Assembly: GCA_031539345.1 (NCBI GenBank)
Contig: JAVKMO010000027.1
Coordinates: 124,001-188,000, forward strand
Direction of reading: 5' to 3'
DNA from: JAVKMO01 sp031539345
GTDB lineage: Bacteria; Bacteroidota; Bacteroidia; Chitinophagales; Chitinophagaceae
Length of the DNA stretch: 64,000 nt
In this document: positions 18,373 through 27,781 of the stretch, piece by piece
Position numbering within the stretch: position 1 is the first letter of the stretch
Layout: each line of letters begins with the position of its first letter
Program-made: the position numbers and the translations under genes
Notes under the pieces: generated by a model
Database searches by the model: none
What the model was told of the DNA's origin: nothing
The model's input: only the letters and a program-made list of their open reading frames with translations

Positions 18373-19650
18373 TTATGTCAGTTCAATTTGACAGCCTAAT
18401 TGTTGCATATCAGCATAAAAATTAGGATAAGATTTGTCGATTGCTTCGGCATGTTCAATGTCAATTTTTTCTTCACAATTTAAAGCTGCCAAAGTCAGTG
18501 CCATGGCAATACGATGGTCATGGTGAGAATTGACAATCACATTTCCTTTTGGTTTTTTTGTACTTCCTTCAATGAACATTTCGTCTTCTTGAAGGTGAAT
18601 TTGATAACCTAATTTTTGAAATTCGCTTTGTAAGGTGAGTCCTCTATTGCTTTCTTTAAATTGTAAACGATGAACACCTTTGAGTTTTGTTACTCCTTGA
18701 CAACGCACAGCCAGAGCCACTAAAGGAGGAAATAAATCAGGACAATCGGTAGCGTCAAATTCAAATGCGTTGAGTTGGTTGGGGCTTACACAAATTGTAT
18801 TGTTTGTGAATACAATATTTGCACCTGCATTGCGTATCGCTTCCATAATTTTTTTATCCCCTTGAGAAGACATCAAATCTAAATCTGTAACACTTACACT
18901 TCCATTGATTGCACCAGCGACTAATAAAAATGCACCACCACTCCAATCTCCTTCAACATGATAAGTATTGACAGGCGAAAATTGTTGTTCTGGTGTAAAG
19001 AAAAATTGTTTGTATTGATCGTGTTGAATGGTAATGCCAAAATGATGTAATAAAGACAAACTCAAATCAATATAAGGCTTACTTTTTAAGTCTTTTACTG
19101 TAATGATGATGGTTTCTTTTTTTTCTGTTGCGGCAAAAGCGAAGAGCAAACCGGTTAAAAATTGTGAACTTAATGATCCATCAATTGTAATATTTTTAGC
19201 TTGTAAAACACCTTGAATATGTAAGGGCAAATGACCTGCTTGACTTTTGATGGTAACGTCAAGTGCAGGAAAAATTTCATCAAAGAAATTCATTGGCCTT
19301 GTATTTAAAGACCCTTCGCCCGTAACGATTATTTCTTTTGAAGACAAGGCAACAAGAGGGGTAAACATTCTCATGCTTAGTCCAGATTCTCCACAGTGAA
19401 TTTTATTATTCATTGGTTGTACGCCTTTGCTTTCGATGCAAATTTGTTCCGTTGTGGCAGATGCAATTGTTGCACCTAATGCTTGGATAATACTTAATGC
19501 AGCTTTGTCATCATTTGAAATTCCAGGGTGCGTGATGGTTGTTTTTCCTTTGCATAATAATGCTAATGCACACGCTCTTTGCATTGCACTTTTAGAAGGC
19601 GGTGCACTGACAAAGCCAGACAATTGTGAAGGATAAATGGTTGCTTTCAA
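18373..19650 (-). CDS. aroA: 3-phosphoshikimate 1-carboxyvinyltransferase (EPSP synthase)
   Basis: It transfers the enolpyruvyl group of PEP to shikimate 3-phosphate in aromatic amino-acid synthesis. The 425-residue protein begins with the conserved PPSKSAMQRACALALL loop. It has the glycine-rich CGESGLSMRMFTPL motif, SQFLTGLLFA, DLFPPLVALAV and the C-terminal DHRIAMALTLAALN with the KSYPNFY ending. Those segments carry the PEP- and S3P-binding residues. The start is a TTG at 19650 (protein KATIYPSQ...). No ATG lies upstream in frame close by, and the TTG precedes the conserved N-terminus by only about 15 residues. Confidence 0.95.
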   Translation of the reverse strand: MKATIYPSQLSGFVSAPPSKSAMQRACALALLCKGKTTITHPGISNDDKAALSIIQALGATIASATTEQICIESKGVQPMNNKIHCGESGLSMRMFTPLVALSSKEIIVTGEGSLNTRPMNFFDEIFPALDVTIKSQAGHLPLHIQGVLQAKNITIDGSLSSQFLTGLLFAFAATEKKETIIITVKDLKSKPYIDLSLSLLHHFGITIQHDQYKQFFFTPEQQFSPVNTYHVEGDWSGGAFLLVAGAINGSVSVTDLDLMSSQGDKKIMEAIRNAGANIVFTNNTICVSPNQLNAFEFDATDCPDLFPPLVALAVRCQGVTKLKGVHRLQFKESNRGLTLQSEFQKLGYQIHLQEDEMFIEGSTKKPKGNVIVNSHHDHRIAMALTLAALNCEEKIDIEHAEAIDKSYPNFYADMQQLGCQIELT

Positions 19651-19804
19651 AATGATTTTTGGAATAATATGGATGAATAAAAAAACGAAAAAAGAAGAAT
19701 GTCGTCAATAATAACATTGCCTTGCGTTCAAAAAAAAGAAATATGATTACTCGAAAAGGGTAATCTTGAACGTCATTTCTACAATTTAAAAAATTATACT
19801 TAGC

Positions 19805-20512
19805 ATGATTCTAGCAGAAAACCCAAATCCTTTATTTCCAATTTTTTTACGCTTAGAAAAATTTCATTTACTCGTTGTGGGTGCGGGGGCAATTGCGTTA
19901 GAAAAATTGCAAGTTGTTTTGAGCCATTCCCCTCAAACAAAAATAACGATTGTGGGGATTACAATTTCAGACCAAATTGTTGCCTTGGCAAGTCAATACC
20001 CTACAATTATTCTCAAAACAAAACCATTTGAGATGACAGATACAAATGGTATCTACATTGCTATTGTTGCCATTAACGATGAAGTTGTGAGCAAAGAAAT
20101 TGCAACCATAATTCAAGCGAAAAAAATTTTATGCAACGTAGCCGATAAACCAAATTCTTGCGATTTTTATTTGGGGTCTATTGTTCAAAAAGGGCAACTC
20201 AAAATCGCCATTTCTACAAATGGAAAATCGCCCACACTTGCCAAACGCATGAAGGAATTATTCTATGAAATTATCCCAGACGATATTGATATTTCAATTA
20301 CTCAATTACAACAAGCGAGGCAAAAATTAAAAGGCGATTTTACGCATAAAGTAAACGCTTTGAATTATCTTACGAAAGATTTTATTTGGCATCAAAGCAC
20401 AGAAAAAAATCATACAGAAAAAAAATGGAAACGCATTGCACTCATTTTAATCGTTGCATTATGTTGTATGACGATTGCAAATTTTCTGATTTTACGAAGC
20501 TGTTGCCTATAA
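19805..20512 (+). CDS. precorrin-2 dehydrogenase / siroheme ferrochelatase-like protein with C-terminal membrane anchor
   Basis: The 235-residue protein matches the Met8p/CysG N-terminal domain, which oxidises precorrin-2 to sirohydrochlorin with NAD and inserts iron. Visible features are the Rossmann motif LVVGAGAIALEKLQVVL, the NVADKPNSCDFYLGSIVQKG segment with the catalytic Asp, and AISTNGKSPTLAKRMKEL. It lacks the C-terminal uroporphyrinogen methyltransferase domain of CysG. Instead it ends with a hydrophobic segment (about residues 209-229) that may anchor it in the membrane. No siroheme or sulfite-reduction gene is adjacent. Confidence 0.85.
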   Translation: MILAENPNPLFPIFLRLEKFHLLVVGAGAIALEKLQVVLSHSPQTKITIVGITISDQIVALASQYPTIILKTKPFEMTDTNGIYIAIVAINDEVVSKEIATIIQAKKILCNVADKPNSCDFYLGSIVQKGQLKIAISTNGKSPTLAKRMKELFYEIIPDDIDISITQLQQARQKLKGDFTHKVNALNYLTKDFIWHQSTEKNHTEKKWKRIALILIVALCCMTIANFLILRSCCL

Positions 20513-20581
20513 CGAAGCACGTCTTTTTATTTATTGACTAACAAAAATATATCTCAAATGCCATCTTAAAAAACACATTTT

Positions 20582-21013
20582 ATGAAATCATCGCAACTGT
20601 ATCCATGCCTTTGGTTTGACGGACAAGCTAAAGAAGCCGCGACTTATTATTGTTCCATTTTTGAGTCGTCTCGTATTCTTTCAGAAAACCCAATGGCGGT
20701 CATTTTTGAACTCAATGAAAATAAATTTATGGCACTGAACGGAGGTCCAGAATATCAGTTTTCTCCAGCAACATCATTTGTGGTACAATGTGAAACGCAA
20801 GCAGAAATTGATCATTATTGGACGCAATTAGGCGAAGGAGGAAAATATAATAAGTGCGGTTGGTTAACAGATAAATTTGGTGTCTCGTGGCAAATTGTTC
20901 CGAGTATTTTAGGCACGTTAATGTCTAACCCAATTACAGCACCCAAAGCCATGTATGCTTTTATGCAAATGAAAAAATTTGATATTGCAGCATTATTGAA
21001 AGCCGCTGAATAA
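20582..21013 (+). CDS. VOC-family protein, PhnB-like (3-demethylubiquinone methyltransferase-like fold)
   Basis: The 143-residue protein has the glyoxalase/bleomycin-resistance fold of the PhnB-like group. It starts LYPCLWFDGQAKEAATYYCSIF and continues FMALNGGPEYQFSPATSFVV and CGWLTDKFGVSWQIVP, all characteristic of this family. These proteins often lack a known substrate, and the methyltransferase name in databases is historical. It stands alone between the siroheme-type gene and the glycosyltransferase gene. Confidence 0.88.
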   Translation: MKSSQLYPCLWFDGQAKEAATYYCSIFESSRILSENPMAVIFELNENKFMALNGGPEYQFSPATSFVVQCETQAEIDHYWTQLGEGGKYNKCGWLTDKFGVSWQIVPSILGTLMSNPITAPKAMYAFMQMKKFDIAALLKAAE

Positions 21014-21089
21014 TAATTTACACATCACGAAAATGATTTTCATCTTTTAATAAATTGATTACTCATTCACCCAATTCTAACATTTTGAT

Positions 21090-22811
21090 ATGCCTTTTAT
21101 CTTGTTGATTTCTTTTGTCAAACGCTTTAAATATCTCTTCATTTTTTTAGGAATAGACTTTCTGCTCAATTTTATTCAAGCCTATTATACTGAACTAACT
21201 TCAGAAGAAATTTATTTATACGTTACACATACCAGGCAATTCAGATGGGCTTACATAGAAATGCCGCCTCTCCTTCCCATGAGTATACAAGGTGGAGTTT
21301 TTTTATTGGGTAAAACGCCTATAGGCATACGATTTTTAACGATTTTGTTTTTATTATTTACAAAAATCATCTTAGCTATTGTATTAAAAGTCAAAGACAG
21401 TAAACAAGAACAATATCAATTTTTATTGTTGTGTTTTTCTCTTCTTATTCTTAACGTCATTGGCGTTTATCTCTCTGAATATGTTTTTTTGCTTTTCTTT
21501 TTTAGTCTCTTTTTACTTGCCTATGAACATCTTTTACAACAAGACTTTCACACCAAATATTTCCCTTTATATATATTGTCTTTAGTCGGCATTTTGTATA
21601 GCTCTTATTGGGGTATTTTTTTGTTTTTGATTGTTATTGTTTATACATCTTGGCATAAAATATATCGAAAAAAAATGTTGATAGCGGGATGTATTTCTCT
21701 GCTTTTTTTTCTGCCTGTGATCAATTGGCTGCATCTTAATCAAAACTATGTTTATGATTTTTTTACTGATAAAATAGGTTCTAATTTGAGCGTTCGTAAA
21801 TTCATTTATTCCATTTTACTATTACTTTTTTTTCAAGGCGGTTTGTTAATATGGTTCATGAGTATTCGCAGTGCGATAAAAAAAGAAAGTCTTCCAAAAT
21901 CTCTTTTTGAAATTACGTTTATTGTTCTTGTTGTTTTTACGGTATCGATTATTTCAATCAGTCCTTTTTATTCCTTTAGGCTTGATGTTTACGCTCTATG
22001 TAGCATTCCTTTAATCATTTTGCTATATCCTTGTACAGCTTATTTGCATCGTTTTCGATATTGGTTAAAAGTCAATTTTGTTTTGTTTTTATTTTTGACC
22101 TTATGCTTTAGAATGCTGACACGCTATCATGAACGATTGATTAAACGCAACAAAATGACGCTGAATGAAAAAGAAGTTTCCTTCCTTCACGTGCTTATTC
22201 CTCGTGCTAATCTTCACTTTTTAAATGCACCTTATTTAAGTTCACTGTATAGTTTTTACAACAATCAAAAGGTCTTTAATATAGCCACAGATGACGATTA
22301 TATTTCACAATATGAAATCTTTAATCCGCCTTATTTATACTTACATAAGGACATTTATTTTGTTACTGATAAACCTCGATACGCACAACAATGGGATACG
22401 GTTTTTTTCAAAAATCAAAACGTTTATTACAAACACATTATAGATTTTATCTATTGGAAAGACTGTCAAATCAATAATATTAAACAACTCAAAAAAGACG
22501 ATTCGCTACAAATAGAATGGACATTGAAAACACCGGTTTATCTTACAGATGCAGACGTTCAAAAAGCTCAATTTTCAGCCTATTCTTATGCTCATCGAAC
22601 GGTACAAAAAAAATACCACATTCCTCATGTCGTTGTCGACAAACTCGAACCACATTTGTACAAAATCACAACTGCTCCCATTTCTATCGACACGTTATTG
22701 AATTTGTTTCACGAATTGAAAGAACAAAAAATAGGCTTTTCGGTTTTACAAAATGAGAATTTATATTATTTCAATTCTCCCATTATTCAGGCAACACAAA
22801 TAGGTTTGTGA
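21090..22811 (+). CDS. membrane glycosyltransferase, GT39/GT83-like
   Basis: The 573-residue protein has about 10-12 predicted membrane helices in residues 1-350 and a hydrophilic C-terminal domain. After the first helix comes the loop TSEEIYLYVTHTRQFRWAYI followed by EMPPLL. That pattern matches the catalytic acidic loop and the PP motif of ArnT/PMT-type glycosyltransferases using polyprenyl-phosphate sugars. The first residue of the usual DE/ED pair is Glu here. The enzyme probably transfers a sugar to lipid or protein on the periplasmic side. The next gene starts one base after its stop, so the two are coupled. Confidence 0.75.
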   Translation: MPFILLISFVKRFKYLFIFLGIDFLLNFIQAYYTELTSEEIYLYVTHTRQFRWAYIEMPPLLPMSIQGGVFLLGKTPIGIRFLTILFLLFTKIILAIVLKVKDSKQEQYQFLLLCFSLLILNVIGVYLSEYVFLLFFFSLFLLAYEHLLQQDFHTKYFPLYILSLVGILYSSYWGIFLFLIVIVYTSWHKIYRKKMLIAGCISLLFFLPVINWLHLNQNYVYDFFTDKIGSNLSVRKFIYSILLLLFFQGGLLIWFMSIRSAIKKESLPKSLFEITFIVLVVFTVSIISISPFYSFRLDVYALCSIPLIILLYPCTAYLHRFRYWLKVNFVLFLFLTLCFRMLTRYHERLIKRNKMTLNEKEVSFLHVLIPRANLHFLNAPYLSSLYSFYNNQKVFNIATDDDYISQYEIFNPPYLYLHKDIYFVTDKPRYAQQWDTVFFKNQNVYYKHIIDFIYWKDCQINNIKQLKKDDSLQIEWTLKTPVYLTDADVQKAQFSAYSYAHRTVQKKYHIPHVVVDKLEPHLYKITTAPISIDTLLNLFHELKEQKIGFSVLQNENLYYFNSPIIQATQIGL

Positions 22812-22812
22812 T

Positions 22813-23310
22813 ATGGCGGATAAATATTTAGATACTACTCCGATTTATGAAAAACTGTTTGAACAATCTGTTTTAATTGGAATTACAATGAGGGGTAATT
22901 CCAAAATGTCTTTTCTTGTGTATCTCTTATATCAGCATTTGGGGTTATTATTTTCTTTATATAAAGATTATAGACCTCAAAAGATACCCCTTCCCCAATC
23001 CACTGATACGCCCTTATTTGCAACCGCAATGACATCGTTGCCGCAACATGAATTTCCTCTTTTTATTGCTCCTTCACAACATCTTAACAGTAATTATTTC
23101 TTACTCAGCAATTATATTTATCACGATATCGTTCAATTTAAGTCATTAAAAAGTTATCACTTTTTATTGTTCATTAAAAATGGATTGACAATAGAAAAAG
23201 ACTTATTTTATATTCAATTTGTTTTTGATTTAAAATCAATACCTGAAATTAAACATGCTGTTCAAATTTCTTTTGAGGACGTTAAAGAAAAAAGTCTCTT
23301 ATGGCTTTAA
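22813..23310 (+). CDS. divergent IPExxxVDY-like family protein
   Basis: The 165-residue protein has no signal peptide. Its plan resembles the Bacteroidota IPExxxVDY family: an N-terminal segment with YLLYQHLGLLFSLYKDY, a central hydrophobic segment (SYHFLLFIKNG) equivalent to the VDYFLMIKG part, and a C-terminal half SIPEIKHAVQISFEDVKEKSLLW. The family signature itself is not exact. The function of the family is unknown. It starts one base after the glycosyltransferase stop, and its end overlaps the next gene by 56 nt. Confidence 0.5.
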   Translation: MADKYLDTTPIYEKLFEQSVLIGITMRGNSKMSFLVYLLYQHLGLLFSLYKDYRPQKIPLPQSTDTPLFATAMTSLPQHEFPLFIAPSQHLNSNYFLLSNYIYHDIVQFKSLKSYHFLLFIKNGLTIEKDLFYIQFVFDLKSIPEIKHAVQISFEDVKEKSLLWL

Positions 23311-25303
23311 TGACATTGCTTTCTTTTTATTATTGATTTTAATCAGTGCGTCTTCGTATGCACAAGATGAACAAGGGGTAAGTTTCAGAACCGAAATTTT
23401 TACAGATAACAATACTGAAAACATCAATAACTATGACTTGCTTGAACGCTATCGTTATCAAAAACAAAATGTCAATCAACTGAATGCCAAAGACCTGCAC
23501 GTCTTTTCATTTTTAACACCATTTCAAAAGCAATCTTTTCTTCATTATCAAAAAGAAAATGGACAATTGATTGACTTGAATGAATTGCAAAACATACCTT
23601 ATTGGAATGATACAACGTGTACGCTTTTTAAACAATATGTACAAATTGAAAAAGGATTAAGTGAAGAACAAAAAACGAATCATCATTTTTTATTTATACA
23701 AAGTACGGTTTATGCCAATCCGCCCAAAGCCTTTTCTTTAACAGACTCTAATAACAATACATACAAAGGAAAAGCGTTTGATGCATTCATTAAATATCAT
23801 TTTTCAAATCGACAAATTGATTTTGGTGGTGTGGCTAAACAGCAAGCTGGCGAGTCTTTTAATTCAACAGGATTTGACTTTTATTCTGCTTACGTCAGCT
23901 TTACTCCACAGCGATTACGATATTTAAAAAAGGTCATTCTTGGTGATTTTAATTTGCAATTAGGACAAGGCTTAATTGCTTGGCAACAATTTGGGTTCAA
24001 TAAATCTACAGATGTGTTACGAATTGAAAAAGACCAACCTGTTTTTCAACTCAAGCGTTCGATTACTGAAGCAAATTTTAAAAGAGGCATAGCAACAGAA
24101 TGGCAATTGGGTAGCGGAAGTTTCTATTTGTTTTTTTCGGCACGAGATATAGATGCTTATTTGAACACAAACAATGAGGTTACCAGTTTTATTAAAACCG
24201 GATATCACAGAAATGAAAATGAAATGAACAACAAAAACAATGTCCTTGAATATTCTTATGGGGGGCGTATTGCGTACAATTTTTCTCCCTTAGAATTAGG
24301 TTTTTCTGTAGTGAATTACAATTATTCTACAAAAATTACAGCAACAGATTTTACTCATCCCAATGCACATTTTCCTTTTCAATCTTTGTCATCTGCAAGC
24401 ATCGATTACAAATTGCCCTTTCGTTCGTATTTGTTTTTTGGAGAATTAGCAATCAATAGCAACAAACAAATAGGCACTGTACACGGAGTTGTAAAAGCCA
24501 TGAATGCGTATTTAGATATCGGAATTTTGGTGAGACATTTTGATGTTTTTTATCAAAGCATATATGGCAATGCGTTTAGAGAAAAGAGTACAATGAATAA
24601 CGAAAATGGATGTTATTTAACCGCTGTTTTTAAGCCCAATAAAAAGCATGAATTTTCGTGGTTTACAGACTTGGCTGTTTCTCCATGGTTCAATTATAAT
24701 GCGTATAGTGACACAAAAACAACAGAACATTTTATTCGATACGCAACAACTATACAATCGATTTTTACGCTACAAATCAATTATGCCTATAAAAACAAAA
24801 ACGTTTTGCGATATCAAAACAATGAGACAATAATGAAACTTGTAACGCAAGACATTACGCAACATTTTAGGGGATTATTGAAAATGCAATGCTCGCCTGA
24901 TGTTAGTCTCCATACCCAAGCCGAATACAGACTTTATGACAATAATTTATCTCAACAAACGAATGGGTTTTCTTTATATCAAGATATCACTTGTAAACAT
25001 ATTTTTTCGTTGCCTTTATCCGTCAATATGAGATTGCAATATTTTGAAATTGCCAATGACGATGTGGCGATTTATACCTATGAACGAGATGTATTGCATG
25101 ATTTTAATTTCAATTATGCAAATGGAAAAGGGTTTCGATACTATCTCAATCTTCACTACAATTTCAATAAAAAATACTATTTCAGTTTGCGTTGGTCGCA
25201 CTCTATTTATGACAATGTCGACCAAATTGGAGGAGATACTTATAATCAAATTGAAGGCAATAAAAAAGGCATTTTAAAAGCACAGTTTTTTTTGAACCTA
25301 TAG
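23255..25303 (+). CDS. helix-hairpin-helix domain outer-membrane protein
   Basis: The 682-residue protein has a long N-region and then a signal peptide (FFLLLILISASSYAQ, ending near residue 37). Residues about 60-130 resemble a helix-hairpin-helix/ComEA-like domain: NVNQLNAKDLHVFSFLTPFQ and GQLIDLNELQNIPYW. The rest is rich in aromatic, alternating beta strands (for example FRYYLNLHYNFNKKYYFSLRW) and ends FFLNL, which suggests a large outer-membrane barrel. Such proteins recur in Bacteroidota without assigned function. The only in-frame ATG is at 23255, so the gene overlaps the previous one by 56 nt. Confidence 0.75.
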   Translation: MLFKFLLRTLKKKVSYGFNDIAFFLLLILISASSYAQDEQGVSFRTEIFTDNNTENINNYDLLERYRYQKQNVNQLNAKDLHVFSFLTPFQKQSFLHYQKENGQLIDLNELQNIPYWNDTTCTLFKQYVQIEKGLSEEQKTNHHFLFIQSTVYANPPKAFSLTDSNNNTYKGKAFDAFIKYHFSNRQIDFGGVAKQQAGESFNSTGFDFYSAYVSFTPQRLRYLKKVILGDFNLQLGQGLIAWQQFGFNKSTDVLRIEKDQPVFQLKRSITEANFKRGIATEWQLGSGSFYLFFSARDIDAYLNTNNEVTSFIKTGYHRNENEMNNKNNVLEYSYGGRIAYNFSPLELGFSVVNYNYSTKITATDFTHPNAHFPFQSLSSASIDYKLPFRSYLFFGELAINSNKQIGTVHGVVKAMNAYLDIGILVRHFDVFYQSIYGNAFREKSTMNNENGCYLTAVFKPNKKHEFSWFTDLAVSPWFNYNAYSDTKTTEHFIRYATTIQSIFTLQINYAYKNKNVLRYQNNETIMKLVTQDITQHFRGLLKMQCSPDVSLHTQAEYRLYDNNLSQQTNGFSLYQDITCKHIFSLPLSVNMRLQYFEIANDDVAIYTYERDVLHDFNFNYANGKGFRYYLNLHYNFNKKYYFSLRWSHSIYDNVDQIGGDTYNQIEGNKKGILKAQFFLNL

Positions 25304-25387
25304 AATTTAAATAACAATTCTGTTTCATAATGAAAGTCATAAAGCTGAATACATTTGGTTGCTTTCAATTTAATCTGTTCGTTATTC

Positions 25388-26413
25388 ATGCCACTCTCTA
25401 TTCAAAACCATTTCAACTTAAGGGCTTTTCATACTTTTAGAATTGATGTTTTTGCCAACTATTTTACTTCTGTTAAAAGTCTTTTGGAATTGCAAGAAGC
25501 ATTGGATTGGTGTGATAAAAAACAAATTCCATTTCTTGTTATAGGGCAGGGGAGCAATGTTTTATTCATTGAAAATTATGCTGGGCTTGTTATTCAAAAT
25601 CAACTCGAAGGTATTGCGATTGTAGATGAAAATGAAAATACAATTCAAGTCGAAGTATCTGCAGGAATGCTTTGGGACGATTGGGTGCAATATGCCATAA
25701 GCCATCATTGGCAAGGATTAGAAAATTTGTCTTTGATACCAGGAACTGTTGGTGCCGCGCCGATACAAAATATTGGAGCTTATGGTGTAGAGGTAGAACA
25801 GCATATTATTTGTGTGCATTATTTTGATATTGAAAAAAAAAGTATGCAACAAATTGCACATCATGATTGTGCGTTTGCATATAGAACAAGCCGATTTAAA
25901 ACAGATTTAAAACACAAAGCAATTATCACCTCCGTCGTTTTTGAATTACGCAAAAAAAACTACAATTACTGTTTAACGTACAAAGAATTAGCCGCACATT
26001 TTTCAACCGTACCTTTTGTAGAATTAGCCGCAATTAGGCGATTGATTGTTTATACACGTCAGCAAAAATTACCAGACTATAAGGTTCAAGGCAATGCAGG
26101 TAGCTTTTTTAAAAATCCAATTGTAGACAAGTCTTTGTTTGAAAAAAATCAACAAACCTATCCAGACATTCCTTCTTATCCCGAATCACCATCAACAATA
26201 AAAATTCCTGCCGCATGGCTAATAGAACGCTGTGGCTGGAAAGGAAAACAAATTGGAAACGTGAGCACGCATCGACAGCACGCATTGGTGATTATGAATT
26301 GTGGCAATGCAAGTGGACAAGAAATTCTTGATTATGCAAAAGGCATTCAGCAAAGCGTTTTCGACACATTTGGTATTTCTTTAGAAACAGAAGTGAATAT
26401 GATTGTTGCCTAA
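25388..26413 (+). CDS. murB: UDP-N-acetylmuramate dehydrogenase
   Basis: MurB reduces UDP-GlcNAc-enolpyruvate to UDP-MurNAc, a cytosolic step of peptidoglycan synthesis using FAD and NADPH. From ATG 25388 the protein has 341 residues. A start at 25355 would add eleven residues not found in the family. FAD-binding motifs are clear: PFLVIGQGSNVLFIE and SLIPGTVGAAPIQNIGAYGVEV. The catalytic serine motif GNAGSFFKNP and the late SLETEVNMI with the proton-donating Glu are present. The length and the insertion between the last motifs fit the type I enzyme. Confidence 0.96.
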   Translation: MPLSIQNHFNLRAFHTFRIDVFANYFTSVKSLLELQEALDWCDKKQIPFLVIGQGSNVLFIENYAGLVIQNQLEGIAIVDENENTIQVEVSAGMLWDDWVQYAISHHWQGLENLSLIPGTVGAAPIQNIGAYGVEVEQHIICVHYFDIEKKSMQQIAHHDCAFAYRTSRFKTDLKHKAIITSVVFELRKKNYNYCLTYKELAAHFSTVPFVELAAIRRLIVYTRQQKLPDYKVQGNAGSFFKNPIVDKSLFEKNQQTYPDIPSYPESPSTIKIPAAWLIERCGWKGKQIGNVSTHRQHALVIMNCGNASGQEILDYAKGIQQSVFDTFGISLETEVNMIVA

Positions 26414-26456
26414 ACGTATATTCTTATCTTCCCCATTCTGCTACCTATTTATTTTT

Positions 26457-27752
26457 ATGAAACCATTTGAATCGCTGAACAGAAAACAAGCTCCTTTTGT
26501 ACAAGCTCCTCTACATTTTGACTACTCGCTTCCGAGCATAAAAAACTTCAATTTAGACAATCAAATCCCTGTTTATTATTTACATGATGAACAAATAGAT
26601 GTCATAGAAATGGATATGATTTTTAATGCAGGAAATATGAATCACTCGTTACCATTGATAGCGAGCTTCACAAACAGACTTTTAAAAAGTGGCACAACAA
26701 CAAAAACAGCAAAAGAAATTGATGAATATTTAGAGCATTATGGTGTGCATTTAGAATTGAATTGTTATGCAGAAACGGCACATGTTAATGTCAAAGTATT
26801 GTATAAGCATATTGCAAAAATTCTTCCTCTGCTCAAAGAAATATTCACAGAAAGTATTTTTCCTCAAACTGAATTAAGTCTTGCGTTAAACAAAGCAAAA
26901 CAACAGTTTCGTTTAGAATCAGAAAAAGGAAATGTGATTGCCAATAAAAAAATCAACACATTATTATTTGGACAAACACACCCTTATGGCAGGCAAATTA
27001 CGATTGAAGATTATGATCATGTACAGCAACATGAGATACAATTATTCTATCAAAAATTTTATCAAAATGCGTTGTCTAAAATTTTTATTGCAGGACATTT
27101 ACCGCCACAATTTGAACATATTTTAAATCTTCATTTTGGAACTCAGCCGATTGAACAACTAAAGTCGCTCCATTTTTATCCTGTTACGCCCCCTCCACAA
27201 GAAAAAATAATACGGCATACGCATAATGAAGCCGCCGTCCAATCGTCAATTAGAATGGGCATGGTAGGACTGCACAAACAGCACCCCGATTTTTTTAAAG
27301 CCAGATTTTTAAACGTTGTTTTTGGTGGGTATTTTGGTTCTCGTTTGATGAAAGAAGTGAGAGAAAAAAAAGGATATACCTATGGGATACACAGTTATAT
27401 TCAAAATAACAAGCATGAGTGTGCATGGATGATTACTTCAGAAACGGGAAATCATGTGTGTGAAAAAGCAATTATGGCAATTCATAAGGAGATGAAAAAA
27501 TTACAACAAAAATCAATTACTCAAGCAGAATTAGAGTTGGTGAAAAATTTTTATCTCGGCATTATTCTTGGAGATTTAGAAGGAGCTTTACCCATTATGG
27601 CAATTTGGAAAAGCCTGATTATGAATGATGTAAACGAAACTTTTTTTGAACGCAATATTCATTCCATTAAAACAATTACCGCAGATGATATCACAACATT
27701 GGCGATTAAATATTTAGACCCCAAAAAATTCACTACTCTGATTGTTCAATAA
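26457..27752 (+). CDS. M16-like peptidase subunit, probably non-catalytic
   Basis: The protein has 431 residues from ATG 26457. Its first half is homologous to M16 proteins (DVIEMDMIFNAGNMNHSLPL, ASFTNRLLKSGTTTKTAKEI) but the zinc motif HxxEH is absent where it should stand. The second half keeps the substrate-positioning Arg and Tyr region GGYFGSRLMKEVREKKGYTYG. That pattern is typical of the inactive partner in heterodimeric M16B peptidases. The catalytic-type M16 at 10799-12034 is a candidate partner, but the two are 14 kb apart and on opposite strands. No signal peptide is seen. It lies 43 nt behind murB. Confidence 0.82.
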   Translation: MKPFESLNRKQAPFVQAPLHFDYSLPSIKNFNLDNQIPVYYLHDEQIDVIEMDMIFNAGNMNHSLPLIASFTNRLLKSGTTTKTAKEIDEYLEHYGVHLELNCYAETAHVNVKVLYKHIAKILPLLKEIFTESIFPQTELSLALNKAKQQFRLESEKGNVIANKKINTLLFGQTHPYGRQITIEDYDHVQQHEIQLFYQKFYQNALSKIFIAGHLPPQFEHILNLHFGTQPIEQLKSLHFYPVTPPPQEKIIRHTHNEAAVQSSIRMGMVGLHKQHPDFFKARFLNVVFGGYFGSRLMKEVREKKGYTYGIHSYIQNNKHECAWMITSETGNHVCEKAIMAIHKEMKKLQQKSITQAELELVKNFYLGIILGDLEGALPIMAIWKSLIMNDVNETFFERNIHSIKTITADDITTLAIKYLDPKKFTTLIVQ

Positions 27753-27781
27753 GTTCACCCCTATTTTTAATCCAAATTTTA

